Shown here in pieces: positions 8,475-17,346 of a stretch of DNA of 64,000 bases. The notes beneath the pieces were generated by a model. That model was given only the letters and a program-made list of their open reading frames with translations. It did not search any database and had not been told where the DNA came from. The stretch is taken from assembly GCF_020880995.1 (NCBI RefSeq), contig NZ_JAJISD010000001.1, forward strand, positions 930,001 to 994,000, written 5' to 3'. Both the position numbers and the translations under genes were made by a program. Position 1 is the first letter of the stretch. Every line of letters begins with the position of its first letter. Source of the stretch: Reyranella aquatilis (GTDB lineage Bacteria; Pseudomonadota; Alphaproteobacteria; Reyranellales; Reyranellaceae).

Positions 8475-8956
8475 AGGTCGACGCGCTCCTCGGAGACCGA
8501 CTTGCGGGTCTCCATGTTGAAGCGGCCGGCATAGATCGGTCGTTCGCCGGTCGTCGGGCCGGGGTACTGGACGATCAGGATCTCGCCGCCGGTCTCGGTC
8601 CGGAACGCGCCCTCGAAATGCGGATCGGGGTGATAGAGCATGGTGCCCGGCGTGCAGGTACGGCCGTCGATCGTGAAGTCTCCCTTCAGCACGAGCCAGA
8701 CCTGCGCGAAGCCGTGATAGTGCTCGGGATGCCAGGCGCCCGGTTCGAGCCGCAGGATTCCCGCGTTGGGCTGCGTCGGATCCTCCGGCCGCGGATGGAA
8801 CAGCATCTTGCCGGTCTCGCCGGGCCAGCGGATCGTCTCCCATTCGACGTCATCGAGATGGCGCACCTGATAGGGCTTGTGGTCTCGGCGAGACGCCTCA
8901 CGCGCGGTCGCCAGGGCGGCATTGGCGGCTGCGGTATCCGGAACGTGCTTGCTCAT
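8471..8956 (-). CDS. cupin-domain protein
   Basis: This 161-residue single-domain cupin has the metal-site motif HPEHYHGFAQVWLVLKGDF (about residues 81-99) and the second motif GTMLYHPDPHFEGAF. The start at 8956 is chosen because AAGGAGGAAAG lies a few bases upstream; a longer frame reads into the regulator gene. The four-base overlap (ATGA) with the XRE-cupin regulator upstream marks them as one operon. It may be a small dioxygenase or isomerase-type cupin; the reaction cannot be assigned. Confidence 0.82.
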   Translation of the reverse strand: MSKHVPDTAAANAALATAREASRRDHKPYQVRHLDDVEWETIRWPGETGKMLFHPRPEDPTQPNAGILRLEPGAWHPEHYHGFAQVWLVLKGDFTIDGRTCTPGTMLYHPDPHFEGAFRTETGGEILIVQYPGPTTGERPIYAGRFNMETRKSVSEERVDL

Positions 8957-9618
8957 GGCTTGCTTTCCTCCTTTGGCTTTTCTTCCTTCGGGATTGCGGA
9001 CGAGAGGCGCCACCAGTCCGGCACCTCGGCCGCGTCGGCGGGCTTCGCCACCGACATCAAGACCTCCGCCTGGCCGCGGCCGGCATTCTCGGCGCGATGG
9101 GGCTGCTGCGAATCGATCAGGATTCCGTCACCAGCCTTCAGGCGATACTGCGCGTCGCCGACATAGAACAGCACCTCGCCCGACAGCACGTAACAATGCT
9201 CCTGCCCCGGATGGGAGACGGTGGCCTCCATGCCCTTGGCGCGCGGGAAGACGAGATGGAAGACCTCCAGGCGGTCGAGCGGTGCACCGCCGCCCAGATG
9301 ACGCCAGCGATATCCGGTCGCGGCCACTTCCTGCAGCCCACCCTCGTTGGCCCGGTGCACCGCCACCATGGTCTTGGCCGGCGCCGCCTCGTTGGGAAAG
9401 AGTTCGTGCAGTCCCAGCCGCAGGGCATCGGCCAACTGGATGAGATTGGCGATCGAGGCCGCCGCCTGCCCACGTTCGAGCTTCGACAGGAAGCCCTCGG
9501 AGACGCCGGCGCGTCCGGCCACCTGCGCCAGGGTGAGGCCCGCGCCCGTCCGCGCAGCCCGCAGCCGGCGGCCGATGTCCCGGGTCGTCTCGGCGATGCG
9601 TTCTGCTGATCTGCTCAT
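8953..9618 (-). CDS. XRE-family regulator with C-terminal cupin
   Basis: This 221-residue regulator has an XRE helix-turn-helix at about residues 17-75 (LTLAQVAGRAGVSEGFLSKL) and a cupin_2 sensor domain at about 115-195 (HPGQEHCYVLSGEVLFYVG, GDGILIDSQQPHRAENAG). This is the PuuR-like architecture in which a small metabolite binds the cupin and relieves repression. It is the first gene of a two-gene operon with the cupin protein and is divergent from the unrecognised gene at 9701, so it could control both. The C-terminus is a charged Lys/Glu tail. Confidence 0.92.
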   Translation of the reverse strand: MSRSAERIAETTRDIGRRLRAARTGAGLTLAQVAGRAGVSEGFLSKLERGQAAASIANLIQLADALRLGLHELFPNEAAPAKTMVAVHRANEGGLQEVAATGYRWRHLGGGAPLDRLEVFHLVFPRAKGMEATVSHPGQEHCYVLSGEVLFYVGDAQYRLKAGDGILIDSQQPHRAENAGRGQAEVLMSVAKPADAAEVPDWWRLSSAIPKEEKPKEESKP

Positions 9619-9700
9619 GGCTTCTGATGAACGATACTTTCACTGTAGGCAAGTTCTCTTTCTCAGCTGGCATGCCCTGAAATCGCGTAGGCTTGAGTTC

Positions 9701-10630
9701 ATGGACGACACTGCGACAGGGTTTCGCCTCGGCAAGGCCAGCTTCTTCCCGTGGGGCACGCGCTTCGACTCCGTGGTCAGCGACTTCGAAGGAACAGGCT
9801 ACGCAAGCCGGCAGATGCCCTGCGACGAGGCCTACGGCTTCGCCACCCGCTCGGCGGAGCCTTCGGCGCCACGACCCGACCGGCCGGTTCTGACCGTGAC
9901 CTACGAGCTGGCCGCCACGGCCAGTCCCGCCCGCGACCTGTTCGCCCCGCTGGTGATGCGCCTCGGAGCGCCGCACACGATCCAGCGCGACGAGCTTTCG
10001 CCCTATGCAAGCTCGCCGGACCATGTCGTGCTCCATGCGACCTGGCGGACGGCCGACGGCATTCCGATCGGCCTCTCGCTCTTCGGGGCGGCGCGAACCA
10101 GTCGATTCGGCGACAGTGCCGGGTTGCTCTACCTCAGTTGGGGCAATCTCGAAGCCGCTGCCGCGCCATGGATAGACGAATGGCAGGCCGCCAACGCCGC
10201 GGTCGCGCAAGCTGCGCAGTCACCCGGCAGCATCGCCCGGTTCAGCGTCGGCTACGACGTGCGGGCAAGCGACGCCCATGAGCCCTTCCGCATCGCCAAC
10301 CGGTGCCTCAATTCTCCCGAGCTGCTCGACACGCCACATTCGATTGCGCACGGACTCGGCGAGCGCGGCTTCGCCCTCTGGAGCGATGCGGCAGGCACAC
10401 GGTGGTACCTGTCGACATCGGCCTGCACGATCGTGCTGGGAGGGCCTGATACCACGCGCGTCAGGGTCGCAAGCGTCGAGCCGGCGCGCGGCGGCGGCTT
10501 CTCATCGATCGACATCGGCGGCTGGTGGGCGCGCGACGCCTGGAAGTCGCGCGCCATCGAAGAGGCCGTGCACGCCCTGGAGCGAGTGCCCGGCCTCACC
10601 ATCGAGCGGTCCTCAGGTCACGACGTTTAG
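9701..10630 (+). CDS. unrecognised 309-residue cytoplasmic protein
   Basis: I do not recognise the family. The protein has no signal peptide or membrane segment. It starts MDDTATGFRLGKASFFPWGT. An Arg/Asp/Pro stretch near residues 55-65 (SAEPSAPRPDRPVLTVTYEL) may be an interdomain linker. The alternating hydrophobic/polar pattern and repeated Trp/Gly turns suggest a largely beta structure. The start at 9701 is the first ATG after an 82-base divergent gap with the XRE-cupin gene. Its 3' end overlaps the convergent ABC gene by 18 bases. Codon use looks like that of its neighbours. Confidence 0.72.
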   Translation: MDDTATGFRLGKASFFPWGTRFDSVVSDFEGTGYASRQMPCDEAYGFATRSAEPSAPRPDRPVLTVTYELAATASPARDLFAPLVMRLGAPHTIQRDELSPYASSPDHVVLHATWRTADGIPIGLSLFGAARTSRFGDSAGLLYLSWGNLEAAAAPWIDEWQAANAAVAQAAQSPGSIARFSVGYDVRASDAHEPFRIANRCLNSPELLDTPHSIAHGLGERGFALWSDAAGTRWYLSTSACTIVLGGPDTTRVRVASVEPARGGGFSSIDIGGWWARDAWKSRAIEEAVHALERVPGLTIERSSGHDV

Positions 10631-12328
10631 CGTTCCCGTTTCGCCCGGCGCCCGCTTCAGCTCGAGTTTTTGCTCGTGCCATTGCCGCAACGACGGCCGG
10701 TGGCCGATCGAGATCATCGTCGTGCCCGGCAGGCGTTCCTTCAGCACGCCGTACACCGCCGCCTCGTTGGCCTCGTCGAGCGAGGCCGTGGCCTCGTCGA
10801 GGAACAGCCAGTCGGGCCTGAACACCAGCGCGCGCGCGATCGCGAGCCTCTGCTGTTCGCCGCCGGACAGCGTGTTGCTCCAATGCGCCTCCTCGTCGAG
10901 GCGGCCCGCCAGATGTCCGAGCCGGGCCGCCTCCAGAGCGCTCACGATGTCGGCATCGCTCGCTGTGGAGTTTTCGTCCGGATACTTCACGGCATCGCGC
11001 AAGGTGGCGATGGGGATGTACGGCTTCTGCGGCAGGAACAGTACGCGCGCGCCAGCCGGGATCAGGATCCGGCCGCGCCCGAAGGGCCAGATGCCCGCCA
11101 TCGCCCGGAACAGCGTGCTCTTGCCCGATCCGCTCGTCCCGGTGATCAGCGTCGAACTACCTTTCGGCAGCACGAGGTTCAGATCCCTGAGCAGGGTCTG
11201 GCCGTTGGGCAGCGCCAGATCGAGGCCGCTGGTGCCGACATCGGCACGGCCGGGCTCGGAAGCGACAGCGATGTTCTCCGCCGGCTTCTCCTCGATGGCC
11301 TCCTGCAGCCCCTTGAGGCGGTCCATCACGGCGCGCAGCTCGGCCACGTTGGTGTAGTTGTCGATGAAGAAGGACAGCGCCGTCTGGACCTGGCCGAAGG
11401 CCTGGGCCGTCTGCATTACGACGCCCAGCGTGATCGCACCGGCAAAGAAGCGCGGCGCCGTCACGATATAGGGGAAGATGATGGCGAGCTGGCCGTAGCC
11501 GATCTGGTAGAAGACGAGCTGCATCTCGGTCACCAGCACGCGCCAGGCGTTGTTGAACACGTCGGTGAACTTGGCTTCGAGCACCTCGTTCTCGCGCGGC
11601 TCGCCGCGATAGAGCGCGATGCCCTCGGCGTTCTCCCGCACGCGCATCAAACCAAAGCGGAAGTTCGCCTCGTAGCGCTGCTGCAGGAAGTTGAGCGGGA
11701 TCAGTCGCCGGCCGACCAGATTGGCGAGCCAGGTGCCGAGGAAGGCATAGATCAGCGCCGCCCAGACCATGTAGCCGGGGATCACCACGTCGAGGCCGAT
11801 GAAGGACAGCGACATCGGTCCCGAGAGCTGCCACAGGATGAACAGGAACGAGACGAGTGTCGCCACGGCGCTGATCAGTCCCAGCAGGAGGGTCATGGTG
11901 TAGAAGCCGAGCAGCCGCAGATCCTCGGCGATGCGCTGGTCGGCATTGTCGACCTTGCGTTCGAGTTCGATACGGTAGTAGCCGCGGCCGTCCAGCCAAT
12001 GCGAGAGATAGTGGCCGGTCAGCCACCGCCGCCAGCGCAGGCGCAGGTAGGGGCTCACCAGTCCCCGCGCCACGCCGAAGGCTATCGCCAGTGCGGCGAT
12101 CCAGCCGAAGTTCCCCATCTCGGTCCAGAACGCGGCTTCGTCCTTGTTCTGGAGGCTGTCGTAGAAGCGCCTGTTCCACTCGCTGAAAGCGACGTTGACC
12201 GTCACGGCCGCCAGGGTGAGCACGATCGCGCCGACCAGCAGTCCGATGGCGATCCAGCGCTCCTCGGAGCGGAAGTACGGAATGACCAGCCGCCACCAGT
12301 CGCCGAGGTAGGAACTCACGCTCTTCAT
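10613..12328 (-). CDS. ABC transporter, fused SbmA/YddA-type membrane domain and ATPase
   Basis: This 571-residue half transporter has an N-terminal ABC_membrane_2 domain (SbmA/BacA-like) with about six membrane segments in residues 25-330, including FSEWNRRFYDSLQ near 51, a hallmark of that family. The C-terminal ATPase has Walker A GTSGSGKST (about 393-401), signature LSGGEQQRLAIARAL (about 484) and Walker B DWLFLDEATASLDE. The start at 12328 (MKSVSSYLGDWWRLVIPYF) is the first in-frame ATG that gives the family N-terminus. Relatives include E. coli YddA and mycobacterial/rhizobial BacA relatives that move peptides, cobalamin or lipids; the substrate here is unknown. Confidence 0.92.
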   Translation of the reverse strand: MKSVSSYLGDWWRLVIPYFRSEERWIAIGLLVGAIVLTLAAVTVNVAFSEWNRRFYDSLQNKDEAAFWTEMGNFGWIAALAIAFGVARGLVSPYLRLRWRRWLTGHYLSHWLDGRGYYRIELERKVDNADQRIAEDLRLLGFYTMTLLLGLISAVATLVSFLFILWQLSGPMSLSFIGLDVVIPGYMVWAALIYAFLGTWLANLVGRRLIPLNFLQQRYEANFRFGLMRVRENAEGIALYRGEPRENEVLEAKFTDVFNNAWRVLVTEMQLVFYQIGYGQLAIIFPYIVTAPRFFAGAITLGVVMQTAQAFGQVQTALSFFIDNYTNVAELRAVMDRLKGLQEAIEEKPAENIAVASEPGRADVGTSGLDLALPNGQTLLRDLNLVLPKGSSTLITGTSGSGKSTLFRAMAGIWPFGRGRILIPAGARVLFLPQKPYIPIATLRDAVKYPDENSTASDADIVSALEAARLGHLAGRLDEEAHWSNTLSGGEQQRLAIARALVFRPDWLFLDEATASLDEANEAAVYGVLKERLPGTTMISIGHRPSLRQWHEQKLELKRAPGETGTLNVVT

Positions 12329-12410
12329 GCAGGAAATCCTTTCGGCGGGCACACTGCCCGAGACAGGGCGACGATGACAACGGCGCTCGCGGCGGCTATA
12401 GCGCCGCACG

Positions 12411-13703
12411 ATGGACGCCACCCCCCTCGCCTCCCGCCGCGCCGCAGTCGATGTGCTGATGGCCTGCCTCGACAAGGGCCAGCCACTCGACGACGCGCTC
12501 GGCCAGCACCGCGGCTTCGCCGCCCTCGACCCGCGCGACCGTGCCTTCGTGCGGCTGCTTCTGGCCAGCACCCTGCGCCACCTGGGCGAGATCGAGGGTG
12601 TGCTGTCCGGCCTGATCACCAAGCCGCTGGAGGGCGCCAACGCGGTCGGCCGCCAGGTCCTGCGCCTCGGCGCCGCCCAGCTGATGTTCCTGGGAACGCC
12701 ACCGCATGCCGCCGTCGATACCTCGGTGCGGCTGGTCGAGGATGCCGGCCTGCATCACCTCAAGGGCCTGGTGAACGCCGTGCTGCGCCGTATTTCGCGG
12801 GACGGCGACGCCCTTCTGGTGGATCGGGACCCCGCGCGGCTCAATACGCCGCGCTGGCTGTGGGAGAGCTGGATCCATGCCTACGGCGAGGATACGACGC
12901 GAGCGATTGCCGCCGCGCACCTCAACGAGGCCCCGCTCGACCTCACCGTCCGCCGGGATGCCGACCACTGGGCGGTCCAGCTCGAGGCCGAGAAGCTGCC
13001 CACCGGGACGCTGCGCCGGAAGGGCGGCGGCCACATTGCCGAGCTGCCCGGCTTCGCCGAGGGCACCTGGTGGGTGCAGGACGCCGCCGCGGCCCTCCCC
13101 GTGCGGCTGCTGGGTGACATCACGGACAAGCGCGTCGCCGACCTCTGTGCCGCTCCCGGTGGCAAGACGATGCAACTCTGCGCTGCGGGCGCCCAGGTGA
13201 CGGCGGTCGACATCTCGGCCCGCCGCATGGCGCGGCTCGGCGACAACCTCGCGCGCGCCGGCCTGTCGGCCAATCTCGTGACGGCCGATGCCAGCAAGTG
13301 GACGCCCGGGGAGAAGTTCGACGCGATCCTGCTCGACGCCCCCTGCTCCGGCACCGGCACGTTGCGCCGCCATCCAGACATCGCCTGGCTGAAGGACGAG
13401 GAGGACGTGGCGCGCCTCACCGTGACCCAGGACCGTCTGCTGGTGCACGCGCTCGGCCTGCTGAAGCCGGGCGGAACGCTCGTCTACGCCGTCTGCTCGC
13501 TGCAGGAGGACGAAGGCTTCGAGCGGATCAACGGCGTCCTCGTCAGGAACCCGCAGGTGAAGCGAATCCGCGTCACGCCGGCTGAGCTCCCCGGCCTCGA
13601 GGATGCGATCACCCCGCGAGGGGACGTCCGCACCCTCCCCTTCATGTGGGCCGACCGCGGCGGCATCGACGGATTCTATATGGCTCGGTTAACCACGAAC
13701 TGA
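12411..13703 (+). CDS. rsmB: 16S rRNA (cytosine-967-C5)-methyltransferase RsmB
   Basis: This 430-residue protein has an N-terminal NusB-like RNA-binding domain (about 1-140, with LDPRDRAFVRLLLASTLRHL) and a C-terminal NOL1/NOP2/Sun methyltransferase domain. SAM motif I is LCAAPGGKTMQLCA (about 244). The two family cysteines are in APCSGTGTLRRHPD (about 312) and YAVCSLQEDE (about 358). It transfers a methyl group from S-adenosylmethionine to C967 of 16S rRNA. It is divergent from the ABC exporter with an 82-base gap. Length and motifs are normal. Confidence 0.93.
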   Translation: MDATPLASRRAAVDVLMACLDKGQPLDDALGQHRGFAALDPRDRAFVRLLLASTLRHLGEIEGVLSGLITKPLEGANAVGRQVLRLGAAQLMFLGTPPHAAVDTSVRLVEDAGLHHLKGLVNAVLRRISRDGDALLVDRDPARLNTPRWLWESWIHAYGEDTTRAIAAAHLNEAPLDLTVRRDADHWAVQLEAEKLPTGTLRRKGGGHIAELPGFAEGTWWVQDAAAALPVRLLGDITDKRVADLCAAPGGKTMQLCAAGAQVTAVDISARRMARLGDNLARAGLSANLVTADASKWTPGEKFDAILLDAPCSGTGTLRRHPDIAWLKDEEDVARLTVTQDRLLVHALGLLKPGGTLVYAVCSLQEDEGFERINGVLVRNPQVKRIRVTPAELPGLEDAITPRGDVRTLPFMWADRGGIDGFYMARLTTN

Positions 13704-13725
13704 GACACCCGTAGCCGTCGACTAC

Positions 13726-14013
13726 ATGCCCAGCCCGCACTCCCGCACACCACTTACTCCACCGGCCCCGCCGAAGGAGAATCTGACGGGCTGGCGTGTC
13801 TTGTCGGGAGTCTCCGGTGGGCTGCTCATACTGGTCGGCATCATCGTCGCGCTTTTCATCTCGATACCCTTGTGGATGATGGGCGGCACGTCAGGCGGGA
13901 TGGGGTTGGCCCTGGTCGTTTCGCTGCCGTTTGTCATCCTGGGCATGCTGGTCGGGAGCGGAGCATTCATATCGCGCCGATCCAGATTCGATCGGCGCCG
14001 TCGGAACAAATGA
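13726..14013 (+). CDS. small membrane protein of unknown function
   Basis: This 95-residue protein has a proline-rich N-terminus (about 1-25), two membrane helices (GGLLILVGIIVALFISIPLW at about 31-50 and LALVVSLPFVILGMLVG at about 61-77) and a strongly basic C-terminus (SRRSRFDRRRRNK), predicting both termini inside. It lies 22 bases downstream of rsmB in the same direction and may be co-transcribed. No ribosome binding site is obvious, and an open frame exists on the opposite strand, so the call rests on the membrane pattern. Confidence 0.6.
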   Translation: MPSPHSRTPLTPPAPPKENLTGWRVLSGVSGGLLILVGIIVALFISIPLWMMGGTSGGMGLALVVSLPFVILGMLVGSGAFISRRSRFDRRRRNK

Positions 14014-14021
14014 GGAAGAAG

Positions 14022-15563
14022 TCACACCCGTGAACTCGGGCTGTAGAACGGCTGGTGCTTCGAGGGGTCCATGTAGTTCTCATAGAACTTGCGGGCGTGC
14101 GGCAGCAGGGCGACCGAGAGTTTCCGGCGCTCGACCTCGTCGTCGGCCAGGGCCTTGCCGAGATCGTCGTGCAGGGCCTTCAGGGCCGCCGTCCGGTCAA
14201 CCTTGGTGAAGGTGCCGTCCTTGTAGATCACCTCCCCGTCGCACATCGTCATGGTGACGGCCTGCTGCTTGGCTCGCTGCACCACGGCGTCGAGCGTCGG
14301 TGTCATCTCGTCGAGATAGGGATAGGCCACGCTCTCCCAGTCGATCAGCACCATGTCGGCCGCCTTCCCGACCTCGAGCGTACCGATGCTCTCGCCGAAC
14401 GGCGTCGTCCTCGCGCCGCCCACGGTAGCCATCCGTAGCACCTGCGCCATGGTCGGCACGTCGGCCTCGACCATGCCCGGCACGCGATGGGCGCGCAGAA
14501 CGAGCTTCAGCTCCTGCAGCATGTCGCGGTCGTCGTTGATGCCGGCCTCGTCGAGACCTATCGCGGTATTGATGCCCTTCTTCTCGAAGTGATTGAGCGC
14601 CGCCACGCCCGAGCGCAGGCGGAAGTTGGACGAGCAATTGTGGCAGACGCAGCCCCTGGCCTCGGCCAGCCGGTCGATATCTTTCTCGTTCAGCCACACG
14701 CCATGGCCCAGGGTCAGCCGCTCATTCACCATGCCAAAGCGGTCGATGTATTCCAGCGCCGTGCAGTTGCCGCGCCGCCAGGCATATTCCTTCTGGTAGG
14801 CGGTTTCGAGCAGGTGCATGTGCATCGGGACATTGTACTTGGCCGAGGCCTCGCTGAGCTTCGTCAGCGCCGTGTCGGAGCACCAGTGCAGGTTGGCCGG
14901 CGCCAGCTGGATCTTCACCCGGCGCTTGTTGTGATGCTGCGAGTGGAAGGACTTGAACATGTCCATCGCATCGTCGAGGCCCATCTTGAACCGGTCGAAC
15001 CAGCGCTGCATCGGCCCCTGCAGTTCCTTCGGCAGGCTCCTGACGAACTCGTCGTCGGCCTGATAGACGAGCCGGTTCTGGTCGCGCACCGCGTAGCAGT
15101 AGCTGACCCTCATGCCGACGTCTTCGTAGGCCCGGATGGTATCGTTTGCCCGCTTCTCGACGTCAGGCAGCGTACCCGGCATCCAGCCCTGGATGTGCTG
15201 TACGGTCGTGATGCCCGAGCCGATCATCTCGAAGGCCGAGTAGAGCGTGTCGAGATAGAGGTCGACGTTGCGGATCACCATGCGGGTGATGAACCAGAGT
15301 TCCAGCGGCATGTCGGGTGAACCGAGCTGCACGGGCGTCAGGCCGACATGGTGATGGCCGTTGACGAAACCCGGCAGCAGGATTTCCTTGCCCATGCCGA
15401 TCACCGGCACCGTCGGATGCTTGGCGTGGAGGTCTTCGTAGGTACCGACGGCGACGATCACGCCGTCCTCCTGCAGCACCGCGCCGTCCTTAACTTCGTT
15501 CCAGGTGAATCGGTCCTTGGTGCCCGTGATGGCGGCGCGGCTACGGATCAGGCTGGTGGCCAT
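14022..15563 (-). CDS. amidohydrolase-family metal-dependent deaminase/hydrolase
   Basis: This 513-residue member of the amidohydrolase superfamily (TrzN/AtzA/SsnA-like branch) has the metal motif GFVNGHHHVGL (H70 and H72), later metal or substrate residues in MHMHLLET, LGHGVWL and CHNCSSNFRLRSG, and the catalytic Asp region GLDEAGIND. The C-terminal beta-sandwich is represented by LEVGKAADMVLIDWE. A good ribosome site (CAGGAGAAG) precedes the start at 15563. It is the last gene of a leftward run behind a NitT/TauT-type importer (30 bases downstream of its ATPase), so its substrate, probably an N-substituted ring or amide, may be what the importer carries. Confidence 0.87.
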   Translation of the reverse strand: MATSLIRSRAAITGTKDRFTWNEVKDGAVLQEDGVIVAVGTYEDLHAKHPTVPVIGMGKEILLPGFVNGHHHVGLTPVQLGSPDMPLELWFITRMVIRNVDLYLDTLYSAFEMIGSGITTVQHIQGWMPGTLPDVEKRANDTIRAYEDVGMRVSYCYAVRDQNRLVYQADDEFVRSLPKELQGPMQRWFDRFKMGLDDAMDMFKSFHSQHHNKRRVKIQLAPANLHWCSDTALTKLSEASAKYNVPMHMHLLETAYQKEYAWRRGNCTALEYIDRFGMVNERLTLGHGVWLNEKDIDRLAEARGCVCHNCSSNFRLRSGVAALNHFEKKGINTAIGLDEAGINDDRDMLQELKLVLRAHRVPGMVEADVPTMAQVLRMATVGGARTTPFGESIGTLEVGKAADMVLIDWESVAYPYLDEMTPTLDAVVQRAKQQAVTMTMCDGEVIYKDGTFTKVDRTAALKALHDDLGKALADDEVERRKLSVALLPHARKFYENYMDPSKHQPFYSPSSRV

Positions 15564-15593
15564 GTCAGCTTCTCCTGGGTGCGGGTCATGGTA

Positions 15594-16421
15594 TCAGGCG
15601 GTGACGGCGAGCGCTTCCTGCTCGGCGAAGGCGCGGTCGACCTCGTCGCGCAGGAGATCGGTGAGCCGGATCCTGAGCTCCTCGGCCTCGCGCGAGAAAA
15701 GGTTGCGGGGCCGCGGAAGGTCGATCGGCACGATGGTCTTGATGCGTCCCGGGCGCGAGGTGAAGACGACGACACGGTCGGCCAGCGCAACCGCCTCGTC
15801 GATGTGATGGGTGACGAACAGGACCGAGGCGCCCGAATCGCGCCAGACGTCGAGCAGGAAATCCTGCATGCGGGCCCGCGTCTGCACGTCCAGCGCCGCG
15901 AACGGCTCGTCCATCAACAGGACCTTGGGGCGCATGGCGAGCGCGCGGGCGACGGCGACCCTCTGGCGCATGCCGCCGGACAGTTCGTCCGGCCTCTTGT
16001 CCATGGCGGCCTTGAGACCGACGCGCTGCAGGGCTTCCGCCGCGACGCTGCGGCGCTCCTCCTTGCCGGCCCCCCGGATCGACAGGCCAAAGCTCACGTT
16101 TTCCCATACGGTCAGCCAAGGGAAGAGCGAGGTCTCCTGGAAGATCAGGCTGCGCTCGGGCGACGGTGTGTCGACAAGATCGCCGAACGACCAGAGCTGC
16201 CCCTCGGTAGCGTCCTCGAGGCCGGCGATCAGGTAGAGCAAGGTGCTCTTGCCGCAGCCCGACGGCCCGAGGAAGACCACGAACTCGCCCGGTGCGACAT
16301 CGAGGTCGATGCCGGTCAGGGCATTATGGGCGCGCCTGGTGCCGGCCGCCCAGGTCTTGCCAACGCCGCGGCACACCACGGCGTCCTTCGACGAGAATGT
16401 CGGCGGTGCATCAAAGGCCAC
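15594..16421 (-). CDS. NitT/TauT-type ABC transporter ATP-binding protein
   Basis: This 275-residue ATPase has Walker A GPSGCGKST (52-60), Q-loop FQETSLFPWLTVWENV, signature [15 protein letters not shown] and Walker B VLLMDEPFAALD. ETSLFPW and the short C-terminus place it with SsuB/TauB/NrtD-like proteins for sulfonates, nitrate or nitrogenous organics. The start is taken as GTG at 16421 (reads VAFDAPPTF), overlapping the permease stop by 11 bases; there is no ATG in a suitable place. Confidence 0.92.
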   Translation of the reverse strand: MAFDAPPTFSSKDAVVCRGVGKTWAAGTRRAHNALTGIDLDVAPGEFVVFLGPSGCGKSTLLYLIAGLEDATEGQLWSFGDLVDTPSPERSLIFQETSLFPWLTVWENVSFGLSIRGAGKEERRSVAAEALQRVGLKAAMDKRPDELSGGMRQRVAVARALAMRPKVLLMDEPFAALDVQTRARMQDFLLDVWRDSGASVLFVTHHIDEAVALADRVVVFTSRPGRIKTIVPIDLPRPRNLFSREAEELRIRLTDLLRDEVDRAFAEQEALAVTA

Positions 16422-17346
16422 GCAGCTTCTCCTTGGTGTCGGGCAGCCAATAGAGGATCCGCCGCTGGGCCTGGCGCAGCAGCCAGTCGAAGGCGAAGCC
16501 CAGCACACCGATCACCGCGATGGTGAAAAACACCAGCGACGGGTTGAAGGTGTTGCGAGCCAGCATGATGACCTGGCCCATGCCGTAACCGACACCCGTC
16601 GATTCCGCGACCAGCACCACCATCCAGGCGCCGAACAGGTTGAGCCGCAGAACCTGCAGCATGCCGGGCAGGATGGCCGGCACGATGACGCGCCCGTAGA
16701 TCTGTCGCTTCGACGCGCCCATGGTACGCGCGACGTTGATGAAATTGGGGCTGACGCCGTCGATCTGGGCGACGGTGGCCAGCACCATGTGGAAGAACAG
16801 CGCCACTACGACCATGAAGATAGCGGGTGCGTTGCCGATGCCGAACAGGAAGATGGCGACCGGCAGCCAGGCGATGGGCGATACCGGAGACAGCAGCGTG
16901 ATGGTCGGCAGCACCAGCTTGTCGAAGAAATGGTAGTAGCGGATCAGGACGCCCATCCCGATCGCCAGCACCGAGGCCATGGCAAGGCCGACGAACACGC
17001 GGGCCGTCGTCGCGCCCACCGTGATCATCACCGATTCGAAGGCCGAGGGGCCGGCGTTCATCGCCTGACCGACCTGCCAGCGCGTGGCGGTGTTGAAGAA
17101 CTTGCCCTGCTCCGCAAGATTCCCGAGGAAAATGTGCGGCGGCGGCAGCAGCTTCGGGTCGGCCCAGCCGAACGCCCAGCACAGTTCCCAGATACCGGCG
17201 AACAGGCTGATCGACAGGATGGTCCACCAGGCCTTGGTCAACCATTCGAGGTTAAGCATGCCGGTATAGAAGCGCGAGACCGCCGCCGGGCGGGATGTCC
17301 CGGCGGCGGGGCCCGCAGCTTCACCGTCACGCGTGACGACGGCCAT
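16411..17346 (-). CDS. NitT/TauT-type ABC transporter permease
   Basis: This 311-residue BPD_transp_1 permease has about six or seven membrane segments. The coupling-loop EAA region is near AQIDGVSPNFINVARTMGAS (about 200), and GAWMVVLVAESTGVGYGMG is a typical segment of SsuC/TauC permeases. Its start codon overlaps the stop of the binding-protein gene by one base (TGATG). It is the inner-membrane channel of the importer encoded at 15594-18434. Confidence 0.92.
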   Translation of the reverse strand: MAVVTRDGEAAGPAAGTSRPAAVSRFYTGMLNLEWLTKAWWTILSISLFAGIWELCWAFGWADPKLLPPPHIFLGNLAEQGKFFNTATRWQVGQAMNAGPSAFESVMITVGATTARVFVGLAMASVLAIGMGVLIRYYHFFDKLVLPTITLLSPVSPIAWLPVAIFLFGIGNAPAIFMVVVALFFHMVLATVAQIDGVSPNFINVARTMGASKRQIYGRVIVPAILPGMLQVLRLNLFGAWMVVLVAESTGVGYGMGQVIMLARNTFNPSLVFFTIAVIGVLGFAFDWLLRQAQRRILYWLPDTKEKLRGL

